Shown here piece by piece: positions 13,137 through 25,210 of a stretch of 64,000 nucleotides of DNA (position 1 is its first letter; every line of letters begins with the position of its first letter). The position numbers and the translations under genes were made by a program. Under the pieces are notes generated by a model. It saw nothing but the letters and a program-made list of their open reading frames with translations, was not told the origin of the DNA and ran no database searches. The stretch is from Amblyomma americanum (lineage: Eukaryota > Arthropoda > Arachnida > Ixodida > Ixodidae), in contig NW_027526704.1 of NCBI RefSeq assembly GCF_052857255.1, positions 1-64,000 on the forward strand, read 5' to 3'.

Positions 13137-14944
13137 GCTTAATACAGCGAAACAAGCTGTTTTAGACCGAAACGAGCTAAATCACAACACAAAGGTTTTA
13201 CAAGTGTTCCTCTGATACGCGTCAAAACTTTTTCTCTTATAACTGCGCGAAAAGCATGTATTCTTGCTTAATACAGCGAAACAAGCTGTTTTAGACCGAA
13301 ACGATCTAAATCACAACACATCGGTTTTACAAGTGTTCCTCTGATACGCGTCAAAACTTTTTCTCTTATAACTGCGCGAAAAGCATGTATTCGTGCTTAA
13401 TACAACGAAACAAGCTGTTTAAGACCGAAACGAGCTAAATCTGAACACATCGGTTTTACAAGTATCCACGTGATACTCGTCAAAACTTTTTCTCTTATAA
13501 CTGCGCGAAAAGCATGTATTCTTGCTTAATACAGCGAAACAAGCTGTTTTAGACCGAAACGAGCTAAATCACAACACAAAGGTTTTACAAGTGTTCCTCT
13601 GATACGCGTCAAAACTTTTTCTCTTATAACTGCGCGAAAAGCATGTATTCTTGCTTAATACTACGAAACAAGCTGTTTTAGACCGAAACGAGCTAAATCA
13701 CAACACATCGGTTTTACAAGTGTTCCTCTGATACGCGTCTAAACTTTTTCTCTTATAACTGCGCGAAAAGCATGTATTCTTGCTTAATACAGCGAAACAA
13801 GCTGTTTTAAACCGAAACGAGCTAAATCACAACACATCGGTATTACAAGTGTTCCACGTGATACTCGTCAAAACTTTTTCTCTTATAACTGCGCGAAAAG
13901 CATGTATTCGTGCTTAATACAACGAAACAAGCTGTTTAAGACCGAAACGAGCTAAATCTGAACACATCGGTTTTACAAGTATCCACGTGATACTCGTCAA
14001 AACTTTTTCTCTTATAACTGCGCGAAAAGCATGTATTCTTGCTTAATACAGCGAGACAAGCTGTTTTAGACCGAAACGAGCTAAATCACAACACAAAGGT
14101 TTTACAAGTGTTCCTCTGATACGCGTCAAAACTTTTTCTCTTATAACTGCGCGAAAAGCATGTATTCTTGCTTAATACAACGAAACAAGCTGTTTTAGAC
14201 CGAAACGAGCTAAATCACAAAACATCGGTTTTACAAGTGTTCCTCTGATACGCGTCTAAACCTTTTCTCTTATAACTGCGCGAAAAGCATGTATTCGTGC
14301 TTAATACAACGAAACAAGCTGTTTTAGACCGAAACGAGCTAAATGTGAACACATCGGTTTTACAAATGTCCCTCTGACACGCGTCAAAACTTTTTCTCTT
14401 ATAACTGCGCGAAAAGCATGTATTCTTGCTTAATACTACGAAACAAGCTGTTTTAGACCGAAACGAGCTAAATCACAACACATCGGTTTTACAAGTGTTC
14501 CTCTGATACGCGTCTGAACTTTTTCTCTTATAACTGCGCGAAAAGCATGTATTCTTGCTTAATACAGCGAAACAAGCTGTTTTAAACCGAAACGAGCTAA
14601 ATCACAACACATCGGTATTACAAGTGTTCCACGTGATACTCGTCAAAACTTTTTCTCTTATAACTGCGCGAAAAGCATGTATTCGTGCTTAATACAACGA
14701 AACAAGCTGTTTAAGACCGAAACGAGCTAAATCTGAACACATCGGTTTTTCAAGTATCCACGTGATACTCGTCAAAACTTTTTCTCTTATAACTGCGCGA
14801 AAAGCATGTATTCTTGCTTAATACAGCGAAACAAGCTGTTTTAGACCGAAACGAGCTAAATCACAACACAAAGGTTTTACAAGTGTTCCTCTGATACGCG
14901 TCAAAACTTTTTCTCTTATAACTGCGCGAAAAGCATGTATTCTT
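11587..14944 (+). repeat. 1,679-bp tandem duplication of 13 monomers
   Basis: The 13 monomers U E' F C' D E' F A B C D E F at 11587-13265 are repeated at 13266-14944. The offset is 1,679 bp at U (11587 to 13266), at E' (11716 to 13395) and at the private gcgagac of F (12362 to 14041). U keeps gaaacgatct in both. By eye the two copies are practically identical, which makes this one of the youngest events here. It overlaps the 2,187-bp duplication and must postdate it, because it carries gcgagac, which the first 2,187-bp copy lacks. Confidence 0.92.
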
Positions 14945-17140
14945 GCTTAATACAACGAAACAAGCTGTTTTAGACCGAAACGAGCTAAATCACAAAACAT
15001 CGGTTTTACAAGTTTTCCTCTGATACGCGTCTAAACTTTTTCTCTTATAACTGCGCGAAAAGCATGTATTCGTGCTTAATACAACGAAACAAGCTGTTTA
15101 AGACCGAAACGAGCTAAATCTGAACACATCGGTTTTACAAGTATCCACGTGATACTCGTCAAAACTTTTTCTCTTATAACTGCGCGAAAAGCATGTATTC
15201 TTGCTTAATACAGCGAAACAAGCTGTTTTAGACCGAAACGAGCTAAATCACAACACAAAGGTTTTACAAGTGTTCCTCTGATACGCGTCAAAACTTTTTC
15301 TCTTATAACTGCGCGAAAAGCATGTATTCTTGCTTAATACTACGAAACAAGCTGTTTTAGACCGAAACGAGCTAAATCACAACACATCGGTTTTACAAGT
15401 GTTCCTCTGATACGCGTCTAAACTTTTTCTCTTATAACTGCGCGAAAAGCATGTATTCTTGCTTAATACAGCGAAACAAGCTGTTTTAAACCGAAACGAG
15501 CTAAATCACAACACATCGGTATTACAAGTGTTCCACGTGATACTCGTCAAAACTTTTTCTCTTATAACTGCGCGAAAAGCATGTATTCGTGCTTAATACA
15601 ACGAAACAAGCTGTTTAAGACCGAAACGAGCTAAATCTGAACACATCGGTTTTAAAAGTATCCACGTGATACTCGTCAAAACTTTTTCTCTTATAACTGC
15701 GCGAAAAGCATGTATTCTTGCTTAATACAGCGAAACAAGCTGTTTTAGACCGAAACGAGCTAAATCACAACACAAAGGTTTTACAAGTGTTCCTCTGATA
15801 CGCGTCAAAACTTTTTCTCTTATAACTGCGCGAAAAGCATGTATTCTTGCTTAATACAACGAAACAAGCTGTTTTAGACCGAAACTAGCTAAATCACAAA
15901 ACATCGGTTTTACAAGTGTTCCTCTGATACGCGTCTAAACCTTTTCTCTTATAACTGCGCGAAAAGCATGTATTCGTGCTTAATACAACGAAACAAGCTG
16001 TTTTAGACCGAAACGAGCTAAATGTGAACACATCGGTTTTACAAATGTCCCTCTGACACGCGTCAAAACTTTTTCTCTTATAACTGCGCGAAAAGCATGT
16101 ATTCTTGCTTAATACTACGAAACAAGCTGTTTTAGACCGAAACGAGCTAAATCACAACACATCGGTTTTACAAGTGTTCCTCTGATACGCGTCTGAACTT
16201 TTTCTCTTATAACTGCGCGAAAAGCATGTATTCTTGCTTAATACAGCGAAACAAGCTGTTTTAAACCGAAACGAGCTAAATCACAACACATCGGTATTAC
16301 AAGTGTTCCACGTGATACTCGTCAAAACTTTTTCTCTTATAACTGCGCGAAAAGCATGTATTCGTGCTTAATACAACGAAACAAGCTGTTTAAGACCGAA
16401 ACGAGCTAAATCTGAACACATCGGTTTTTCAAGTATCCACGTGATACTCGTCAAAACTTTTTCTCTTATAACTGCGCGAAAAGCATGTATTCTTGCTTAA
16501 TACAGCGAAACAAGCTGTTTTAGACCGAAACGAGCTAAATCACAACACAAAGGTTTTACAAGTGTTCCTCTGATACGCGTCAAAACTTTTTCTCTTATAA
16601 CTGCGCGAAAAGCATGTATTCTTGCTTAATACAACGAAACAAGCTGTTTTAGACCGAAACGAGCTAAATCACAAAACATCGGTTTTACAAGTGTTCCTCT
16701 GATACGCGTCTAAACTTTTTCTCTTATAACTGCGCGAAAAGCATGTATTCGTGCTTAATACAACGAAACAATCTGTTTTAGACCGAAACGAGCTAAATGT
16801 GAACACATCGGTTTTACAAGTGTCCCTCTGACACGCGTCAAAACTTTTTCTCTTATAACTGCGCGAAAAGCATGTATTCTTGCTTAATACAGCGAAACAA
16901 GCTGTTTTAGACCGAAATGAGCTAAATCACAACACATCGGTTTTACAAGTGTTCCTCTGATACGCGTCAAAACTTTTTTCTCTTATAACTGCGCGAAAAG
17001 CATGTATTCTTGCTTAGTCCAACGAAACAAGCTGTTTTAGACCGAAACGAGCTAAATCACAACACATCGGTTTTACAAGTGTCTCTCTAATACGCGTCAA
17101 AACTTTTTCTCTTATAACTGCGCGAAAAGCATGTATTCCT

Positions 17141-17207
17141 GCTTAATACAGCGAAACAAGCTGTCAAATTTTTTTCTCTTATAACTGCGCGAAAAGCATG
17201 TATTCTT
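17141..17207 (+). repeat. Truncated 67-bp monomer, copy 1
   Basis: The monomer runs normally to aagctgt (position 24), then jumps to caaattttttt (position 87). The 62 bp at 25-86 are missing, and positions 91-92 are tt instead of ac. The two ends of the lost segment both finish in gt, so a 2-bp microhomology deletion or slippage explains it. It lies between M' (cttagtccaacg) at 17012 and N at 17208, and the preceding bases read tattcctgctt. All eight copies in the window have the same joint and the same neighbours, so the deletion happened once and was then copied with the higher-order unit. Confidence 0.93.
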
Positions 17208-18238
17208 GCTTAATACAGCGAAACAAGCTGTTTTAGACCGAAACGAGCTAAATCACAACACATCGGTTTTACAAGTGTTCCTCTGATACGCGTCAACTCT
17301 TTTTTCTCTTATAGCTGCGCGAAAAGCATGTATTCGTGCTTAGTCCAACGAAACGAGCTGTTTTAGACCGAAACGAGGTAAATCTGAACACATCGGTTTT
17401 ACAAGTGTCTAATACGCGTCAAAACTTTTTCTCTTATAACTGCGCGAAAAGCATGTATTCTTGCTTAATACAGCGAAACAAGCTGTTTTAGACCGAAACG
17501 AGCTAAATCACAACACATCGGTTTTACAAGTGTTCCTCTGATACGCGTCAACTCTTTTTTCTCTTATAAATGCGCGAAAAGCATGTATTTCTGCTTAATA
17601 CAGCGAAACAAGCTGTTTTAGACCGAAACGAGCTAAATCACAACACAACGGTTTTACAAGTGTTCCTCTGATACGCCTCTAAACTTTTTCTCTTATAACT
17701 GCGCGAAAAGCATGTATTCGTGCTTAATACAACGAAACAAGCTGTTTTAGACCGAAACGAGCTAAATCTGAACACATCGGTTTTACAAGTGTCCCTGTGA
17801 CAGGCGTCAAAACTTTTTCTCTTATAACTGCGCGAAAAGCATGTATTCTTGCTTAATACAGCGAAACAAGTTGTTTTAGACCGAAACGAGCTAAATCACA
17901 ACACATCGGTTTTACAAGTGTTCCTCTGATACGCGTCAAAACTTTTTCTCTTATAACTGCGCGAAAAGCATGTATTCTTGCTTAATACAACGAAACAAGC
18001 TGTTTTAGACCGAAATGAGCTAAATCACAACACATCGGTTTTACAAGTGTTCCTCTGATACGCGTCAAAACGTTTTCTCTTATAACTGCGCGAAAAGCAT
18101 GTATTCTTGCTTAATACAGCGAAACAAGCTGTTTTAGACCGAAACGAGCTAAATCACAACACATCGGTATTACAAGTGTTCCACGTGATACTCGTCAAAA
18201 CGTTTTCTCTTATAACTGGGCGAAAAGCATGTATTCTT

Positions 18239-18367
18239 GCTTAATACAACGAAACAAGCTGTTTTAGACCGAAACGAGCTAAATCTGAACACATCGGTTT
18301 TACAAGTATCCACGTGATACTCGTCAAAACTTTTTCTCTTATAACTGCGCGAAAAGCATGTATTCTT
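18239..18367 (+). repeat. Hybrid I/E' monomer at the 4,327-bp duplication junction
   Basis: The monomer follows H and its ctgggcg, begins like class I with tattcttgcttaatacaacg and keeps ttttagacc. It then ends like E', with aactttttctc in place of the aactttctctc of every other I followed by J, and is followed by F with gcgagac, as E' at 13912 is. It is therefore an I front half joined to an E' back half, with the exchange somewhere between about 18268 and 18325, where the two classes are identical. This is the molecular joint between the two copies. Confidence 0.8.
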
Positions 18368-21300
18368 GCTTAATACAGCGAGACAAGCTGTTTTAGACCG
18401 AAACGAGCTAAATCACAACACAAAGGTTTTACAAGTGTTCCTCTGATACGCGTCAAAACTTTTTCTCTTATAACTGCGCGAAAAGCATGTATTCTTGCTT
18501 AATACAACGAAACAAGCTGTTTTAGACCGAAACGAGCTAAATCACAAAACATCGGTTTTACAAGTGTTCCTCTGATACGCGTCTAAACCTTTTCTCTTAT
18601 AACTGCGCGAAAAGCATGTATTCGTGCTTAATACAACGAAACAAGCTGTTTTAGACCGAAACGAGCTAAATGTGAACACATCGGTTTTACAAATGTCCCT
18701 CTGACACGCGTCAAAACTTTTTCTCTTATAACTGCGCGAAAAGCATGTATTCTTGCTTAATACTACGAAACAAGCTGTTTTAGACCGAAACGAGCTAAAT
18801 CACAACACATCGGTTTTACAAGTGTTCCTCTGATACGCGTCTGAACTTTTTCTCTTATAACTGCGCGAAAAGCATGTATTCTTGCTTAATACAGCGAAAC
18901 AAGCTGTTTTAAACCGAAACGAGCTAAATCACAACACATCGGTATTACAAGTGTTCCACGTGATACTCGTCAAAACTTTTTCTCTTATAACTGCGCGAAA
19001 AGCATGTATTCGTGCTTAATACAACGAAACAAGCTGTTTAAGACCGAAACGAGCTAAATCTGAACACATCGGTTTTTCAAGTATCCACGTGATACTCGTC
19101 AAAACTTTTTCTCTTATAACTGCGCGAAAAGCATGTATTCTTGCTTAATACAGCGAAACAAGCTGTTTTAGACCGAAACGAGCTAAATCACAACACAAAG
19201 GTTTTACAAGTGTTCCTCTGATACGCGTCAAAACTTTTTCTCTTATAACTGCGCGAAAAGCATGTATTCTTGCTTAATACAACGAAACAAGCTGTTTTAG
19301 ACCGAAACGAGCTAAATCACAAAACATCGGTTTTACAAGTTTTCCTCTGATACGCGTCTAAACTTTTTCTCTTATAACTGCGCGAAAAGCATGTATTCGT
19401 GCTTAATACAACGAAACAAGCTGTTTAAGACCGAAACGAGCTAAATCTGAACACATCGGTTTTACAAGTATCCACGTGATACTCGTCAAAACTTTTTCTC
19501 TTATAACTGCGCGAAAAGCATGTATTCTTGCTTAATACAGCGAAACAAGCTGTTTTAGACCGAAACGAGCTAAATCACAACACAAAGGTTTTACAAGTGT
19601 TCCTCTGATACGCGTCAAAACTTTTTCTCTTATAACTGCGCGAAAAGCATGTATTCTTGCTTAATACTACGAAACAAGCTGTTTTAGACCGAAACGAGCT
19701 AAATCACAACACATCGGTTTTACAAGTGTTCCTCTGATACGCGTCTAAACTTTTTCTCTTATAACTGCGCGAAAAGCATGTATTCTTGCTTAATACAGCG
19801 AAACAAGCTGTTTTAAACCGAAACGAGCTAAATCACAACACATCGGTATTACAAGTGTTCCACGTGATACTCGTCAAAACTTTTTCTCTTATAACTGCGC
19901 GAAAAGCATGTATTCGTGCTTAATACAACGAAACAAGCTGTTTAAGACCGAAACGAGCTAAATCTGAACACATCGGTTTTAAAAGTATCCACGTGATACT
20001 CGTCAAAACTTTTTCTCTTATAACTGCGCGAAAAGCATGTATTCTTGCTTAATACAGCGAAACAAGCTGTTTTAGACCGAAACGAGCTAAATCACAACAC
20101 AAAGGTTTTACAAGTGTTCCTCTGATACGCGTCAAAACTTTTTCTCTTATAACTGCGCGAAAAGCATGTATTCTTGCTTAATACAACGAAACAAGCTGTT
20201 TTAGACCGAAACTAGCTAAATCACAAAACATCGGTTTTACAAGTGTTCCTCTGATACGCGTCTAAACCTTTTCTCTTATAACTGCGCGAAAAGCATGTAT
20301 TCGTGCTTAATACAACGAAACAAGCTGTTTTAGACCGAAACGAGCTAAATGTGAACACATCGGTTTTACAAATGTCCCTCTGACACGCGTCAAAACTTTT
20401 TCTCTTATAACTGCGCGAAAAGCATGTATTCTTGCTTAATACTACGAAACAAGCTGTTTTAGACCGAAACGAGCTAAATCACAACACATCGGTTTTACAA
20501 GTGTTCCTCTGATACGCGTCTGAACTTTTTCTCTTATAACTGCGCGAAAAGCATGTATTCTTGCTTAATACAGCGAAACAAGCTGTTTTAAACCGAAACG
20601 AGCTAAATCACAACACATCGGTATTACAAGTGTTCCACGTGATACTCGTCAAAACTTTTTCTCTTATAACTGCGCGAAAAGCATGTATTCGTGCTTAATA
20701 CAACGAAACAAGCTGTTTAAGACCGAAACGAGCTAAATCTGAACACATCGGTTTTTCAAGTATCCACGTGATACTCGTCAAAACTTTTTCTCTTATAACT
20801 GCGCGAAAAGCATGTATTCTTGCTTAATACAGCGAAACAAGCTGTTTTAGACCGAAACGAGCTAAATCACAACACAAAGGTTTTACAAGTGTTCCTCTGA
20901 TACGCGTCAAAACTTTTTCTCTTATAACTGCGCGAAAAGCATGTATTCTTGCTTAATACAACGAAACAAGCTGTTTTAGACCGAAACGAGCTAAATCACA
21001 AAACATCGGTTTTACAAGTGTTCCTCTGATACGCGTCTAAACTTTTTCTCTTATAACTGCGCGAAAAGCATGTATTCGTGCTTAATACAACGAAACAATC
21101 TGTTTTAGACCGAAACGAGCTAAATGTGAACACATCGGTTTTACAAGTGTCCCTCTGACACGCGTCAAAACTTTTTCTCTTATAACTGCGCGAAAAGCAT
21201 GTATTCTTGCTTAATACAGCGAAACAAGCTGTTTTAGACCGAAATGAGCTAAATCACAACACATCGGTTTTACAAGTGTTCCTCTGATACGCGTCAAAAC

Positions 21301-21467
21301 TTTTTTCTCTTATAACTGCGCGAAAAGCATGTATTCTTGCTTAGTCCAACGAAACAAGCTGTTTTAGACCGAAACGAGCTAAATCACAACACATCGGTTT
21401 TACAAGTGTCTCTCTAATACGCGTCAAAACTTTTTCTCTTATAACTGCGCGAAAAGCATGTATTCCT

Positions 21468-21534
21468 GCTTAATACAGCGAAACAAGCTGTCAAATTTTT
21501 TTCTCTTATAACTGCGCGAAAAGCATGTATTCTT
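21468..21534 (+). repeat. Truncated 67-bp monomer, copy 2
   Basis: Partner of the copy at 17141 at the 4,327-bp offset. It is followed by an N with ttataaatgcg, which in copy 1 is the second N after the truncated monomer, marking the loss of two monomers here. Confidence 0.93.
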
Positions 21535-22180
21535 GCTTAATACAGCGAAACAAGCTGTTTTAGACCGAAACGAGCTAAATCACAACACATCGGTTTTACA
21601 AGTGTTCCTCTGATACGCGTCAACTCTTTTTTCTCTTATAAATGCGCGAAAAGCATGTATTTCTGCTTAATACAGCGAAACAAGCTGTTTTAGACCGAAA
21701 CGAGCTAAATCACAACACAACGGTTTTACAAGTGTTCCTCTGATACGCCTCTAAACTTTTTCTCTTATAACTGCGCGAAAAGCATGTATTCGTGCTTAAT
21801 ACAACGAAACAAGCTGTTTTAGACCGAAACGAGCTAAATCTGAACACATCGGTTTTACAAGTGTCCCTGTGACAGGCGTCAAAACTTTTTCTCTTATAAC
21901 TGCGCGAAAAGCATGTATTCTTGCTTAATACAGCGAAACAAGTTGTTTTAGACCGAAACGAGCTAAATCACAACACATCGGTTTTACAAGTGTTCCTCTG
22001 ATACGCGTCAAAACTTTTTCTCTTATAACTGCGCGAAAAGCATGTATTCTTGCTTAATACAACGAAACAAGCTGTTTTAGACCGAAATGAGCTAAATCAC
22101 AACACATCGGTTTTACAAGTGTTCCTCTGATACGCGTCAAAACTTTTTCTCTTATAACTGCGCGAAAAGCATGTATTCTT

Positions 22181-23592
22181 GCTTAATACAGCGAAACAAG
22201 CTGTTTTAGACCGAAACGAGCTAAATCACAACACATCGGTATTACAAGTGTTCCACGTGATACTCGTCAAAACGTTTTCTCTTATAACTGGGCGAAAAGC
22301 ATGTATTCTTGCTTAATACAACGAAACAAGCTGTTTTAGACCGAAACGAGCTAAATCTGAACACATCGGTTTTACAAGTATCCACGTGATACTCGTCAAA
22401 ACTTTCTCTCTTATAACTGCGCGAAAAGCATGTATTCTTGCCTAATACAACGAAACAAGCTGTTTTAGACCGAAACGAGCTAAATCATAACACATCGGTT
22501 TTACAAGTGTCTCTCTAATAGGCGTCAAAACTTTTTCTTCTATAACTGCGCGTAAAGCATGTATTCGTGCTTAATACAACGAAACAAGTTGTTTAAAACC
22601 GAAACGAGCTAAATCTGAACACATCGGTTTTACAAGTGTCCCTGTGACACGCGTCAAAACTTTTTCTCTGCGAAAAGCATGTATTCTTGCTTAATACAGC
22701 GAAACAAGCTGTTTTAGACCGAAACGAGCTAAATCACAACACAAAGGTTTTACAAGTGTTCCTCTGATACGCGTCAAAACTTTTTCTCTTATAACTGCGC
22801 GAAAAGCATGTATTCTTGCTTAATACAGCGAAACAAGCTGTTTTAGACCGAAACGAGCTAAATCACAACACATCGGTTTTACAAGTGTTCCTCTGATACG
22901 CGTCAAAACTTTTTCTCTTATAACTGCGCGAAAAGCATGTATTCGTGCTTAATACAACGAAACAAGCTGTTTAAGACCGAAACGAGCTAAATCTGAACAC
23001 ATCGGTTTTACAAGTATCCACGTGATACTCGTCAAAACTTTTTCTCTTATAACTGCGCGAAAAGCATGTATTCTTGCTTAATACAGCGAAACAAGCTGTT
23101 TTAGACCGAAACGAGCTAAATCACAACAGAAAGGTTTTACAAGTGTTCCTCTGATACGCGTCAAAACTTTTTCTCTTATAACTGCGCGAAAAGCATGTAT
23201 TCTTGCTTAATACAGCGAAACAAGCTGTTTTAAACCGAAACGAGCTAAATCACAACACATCGGTATTACAAGTGTTCCACGTGATACTCGTCAAAACTTT
23301 TTCTCTTATAACTGCGCGAAAAGCATGTATTCGTGCTTAATACAACGAAACAAGCTGTTTAAGACCGAAACGAGCTAAATCTGAACACATCGGTTTTTCA
23401 AGTATCCACGTGATACTCGTCAAAACTTTTTCTCTTATAACTGCGCGAAAAGCATGTATTCTTGCTTAATACAGCGAAACAAGCTGTTTTAGACCGAAAC
23501 GAGCTAAATCACAACACAAAGGTTTTACAAGTGTTCCTCTGATACGCGTCAAAACTTTTTCTCTTATAACTGCGCGAAAAGCATGTATTCTT
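22181..23592 (+). repeat. Array block H I J K F U' E' F* D E F
   Basis: Eleven monomers following the second 4.3-kb copy. J at 22440 has the private gcctaatac. F* at 23076 has caacagaaagg but is followed by ordinary ttataactg and aagcatg and goes straight into D at 23205. Elsewhere F* is usually followed by ttatgactg, aagaatg and a C monomer. So one C monomer has probably been lost here, or F* arose before the ttatgactg change. Confidence 0.82.
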
Positions 23593-23980
23593 GCTTAATA
23601 CAACGAAACAAGCTGTTTTAGACCGAAACGAGCTAAATGTGAACACATCGGTTTTACAAGTGTCCCTCTGACACGCGTCAAAACTTTTTCTCTTATAACT
23701 GCGCGAAAAGCATGTATTCTTGCTTAATACAGCGAAACAAGCTGTTTTAGACCGAAATGAGCTAAATCACAACACATCGGTTTTACAAGTGTTCCTCTGA
23801 TACGCGTCAAAACTTTTTTCTCTTATAACTGCGCGAAAAGCATGTATTCTTGCTTAGTCCAACGAAACAAGCTGTTTTAGACCGAAACGAGCTAAATCAC
23901 AACACATCGGTTTTACAAGTGTCTCTCTAATAGGCGTCAAAACTTTTTCTCTTATAACTGCGCGAAAAGCATGTATTCCT

Positions 23981-24047
23981 GCTTAATACAGCGAAACAAG
24001 CTGTCAAATTTTTTTCTCTTATAACTGCGCGAAAAGCATGTATTCTT
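23981..24047 (+). repeat. Truncated 67-bp monomer, copy 3
   Basis: Same joint (gctgtcaaattttttt). The preceding M' at 23852 has aataggcg where the other M' copies have aatacgcg. It is followed by the full run N M N O P Q R S G2, the most complete version of the ancestral order in the window. Confidence 0.93.
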
Positions 24048-24952
24048 GCTTAATACAGCGAAACAAGCTGTTTTAGACCGAAACGAGCTAAATCACAACA
24101 CATCGGTTTTACAAGTGTTCCTCTGATACGCGTCAACTCTTTTTTCTCTTATAGCTGCGCGAAAAGCATGTATTCGTGCTTAGTCCAACGAAACAAGCTG
24201 TTTTAGACCGAAACGAGGTAAATCTGAACACATCGGTTTTACAAGTGTCTCTCTAATACGCGTCAAAACTTTTTCTCTTATAACTGCGCGAAAAGCATGT
24301 ATTCTTGCTTAATACAGCGAAACAAGCTGTTTTAGACCGAAACGAGCTAAATCACAACACATCGGTTTTACAAGTGTTCGTCTGATACGCGTCAACTCTT
24401 TTTTCTCTTATAACTGCGCGAAAAGCATGTATTTCTGCTTAATACAGCGAAACAAGCTGTTTTAGACCGAAACGAGCTAAATCACAACACATCGGTTTTA
24501 CAAGTGTTCCTCTGATACGCCTCTAAACTTTTTCTCTTATAACTGCGCGAAAAGCATGTATTCGTGCGTAATACAACGAAACAAGCTGTTTTAGACCGAA
24601 ACGAGCTAAATCTGAACACATCGGTTTTACAAGTGTCCCTGTGACAGGCGTCAAAACTTTTTCTCTTATAACTGCGCGAAAAGCATGTATTCTTGCTTAA
24701 TACAGCGAAACAAGTTGTTTTAGACCGAAACGAGCTAAATCACAACACATCGGTTTTACAAGTGTTCCTCTGATACGCGTCTAAACTTTTTCTCTTATAA
24801 CTGCGCGAAAAGCATGTATTCGTGCTAAATACAACGAAACAAGCTGTTTTAGACCGAAACGAGCTAAATCTGAACACATCGGTTTTACAAGTGTCCCTGT
24901 GACACGCGTCAAAACTTTTTCTCTTATAACTGCGCGAAAAGCATGTATTCTT

Positions 24953-25081
24953 GCTTAATACAGCGAAACAAGCTGTTTTAGACCGAAACGAGCTAAATCA
25001 CAACACATCGGTTTTACAAGTGTTCCTCTGATACGCGTCAAAACTTTTTCTCTTATAACTGCGCGAAAAGCATGTATTCTT
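24953..25081 (+). repeat. Reference monomer (plain consensus, class S/U) and key to variant classes
   Basis: This copy carries the commonest base at nearly every position: 129 bp, 50 G+C, 8 CpGs. Numbering from the g of gcttaata, ACGCGT is at 81-86. Class key: A cacaaaacatc plus gcgtctaaac; B aaatgtgaacac plus ccctctgacac; C tactacg plus gcgtctgaac (C' gcgtctaaac); D ttttaaaccg, cggtattac, cacgtg; E cgtgctt, tttaagacc, tatccacgtg (E' ttttacaag, E'' ttttaaaag); F cacaacacaaagg (F* caacagaaagg); G gaaatgagc (G1 acagcg, G2 acaacg); H cacgtg, aacgttttc, ctgggcg; I ttttagacc, tatccacgtg, aactttctctc; J cataacac, aataggcg, ttcttctat, gcgtaaagc; K aagttgtttaaaacc, ttctctgcg; L/N cgtcaactctttttt; M cttagtccaacg plus gaggtaaatctg (M' gagctaaatcac); O tttctgctt plus acgcctctaaac; P gtccctgtgacagg; Q aagttgttttagacc; R cgtgctaaatac plus gtgacacgcg; V acagcg plus gtgacacgcg. 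A' and B' are one-base relatives of A and B; A'' is A with acagcg. A slash marks a monomer combining two classes. Confidence 0.9.
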
Positions 25082-25210
25082 GCTTAATACAACGAAACAA
25101 GCTGTTTTAGACCGAAATGAGCTAAATCACAACACATCGGTTTTACAAGTGTTCCTCTGATACGCGTCAAAACTTTTTCTCTTATAACTGCGCGAAAAGC
25201 ATGTATTCTT

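Larger units (their letters stand above)
13912..22310 (+). repeat. 4,327-bp tandem duplication (about 34 monomers)
   Basis: Copy 1 is about 13.95-18.27 kb and copy 2 about 18.28-22.3 kb. Four private variants recur at exactly 4,327 bp: gcgagac in F (14041 and 18368), aagttttcctc in A (14945 and 19272), gaaactagct in A (15849 and 20176) and acaatctgtt in B' (16753 and 21080). Order in copy 1: F A B C D E F A E' F C' D E'' F A B C D E F A' B' G1 M' truncated N M N O P Q G2 H. Copy 2 lacks two monomers (N and M) after the truncated one: O with cacaacacaacgg is at 17593 and at 21665, only 4,072 bp apart. M at 17338 also has a 4-bp deletion, tgtctaatacg. Confidence 0.9.
23593..25210 (+). repeat. 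Most complete copy of the inferred ancestral order
   Basis: Order A/B' G1 M' truncated N M N O P Q R S G2, running on into H I J K F U' E' F*. The first monomer starts like A (tattcttgcttaatacaacg) and ends like B' (aaatgtgaacac, ccctctgacacg), so it is a hybrid from which one monomer length has been lost. N at 24307 has the private tgttcgtctg, P has cgtgcgtaatac. Together with the stretch 32278-33378, which supplies C' D E' F A' B' G1 M' truncated N, this closes the 26-monomer cycle. Confidence 0.82.
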
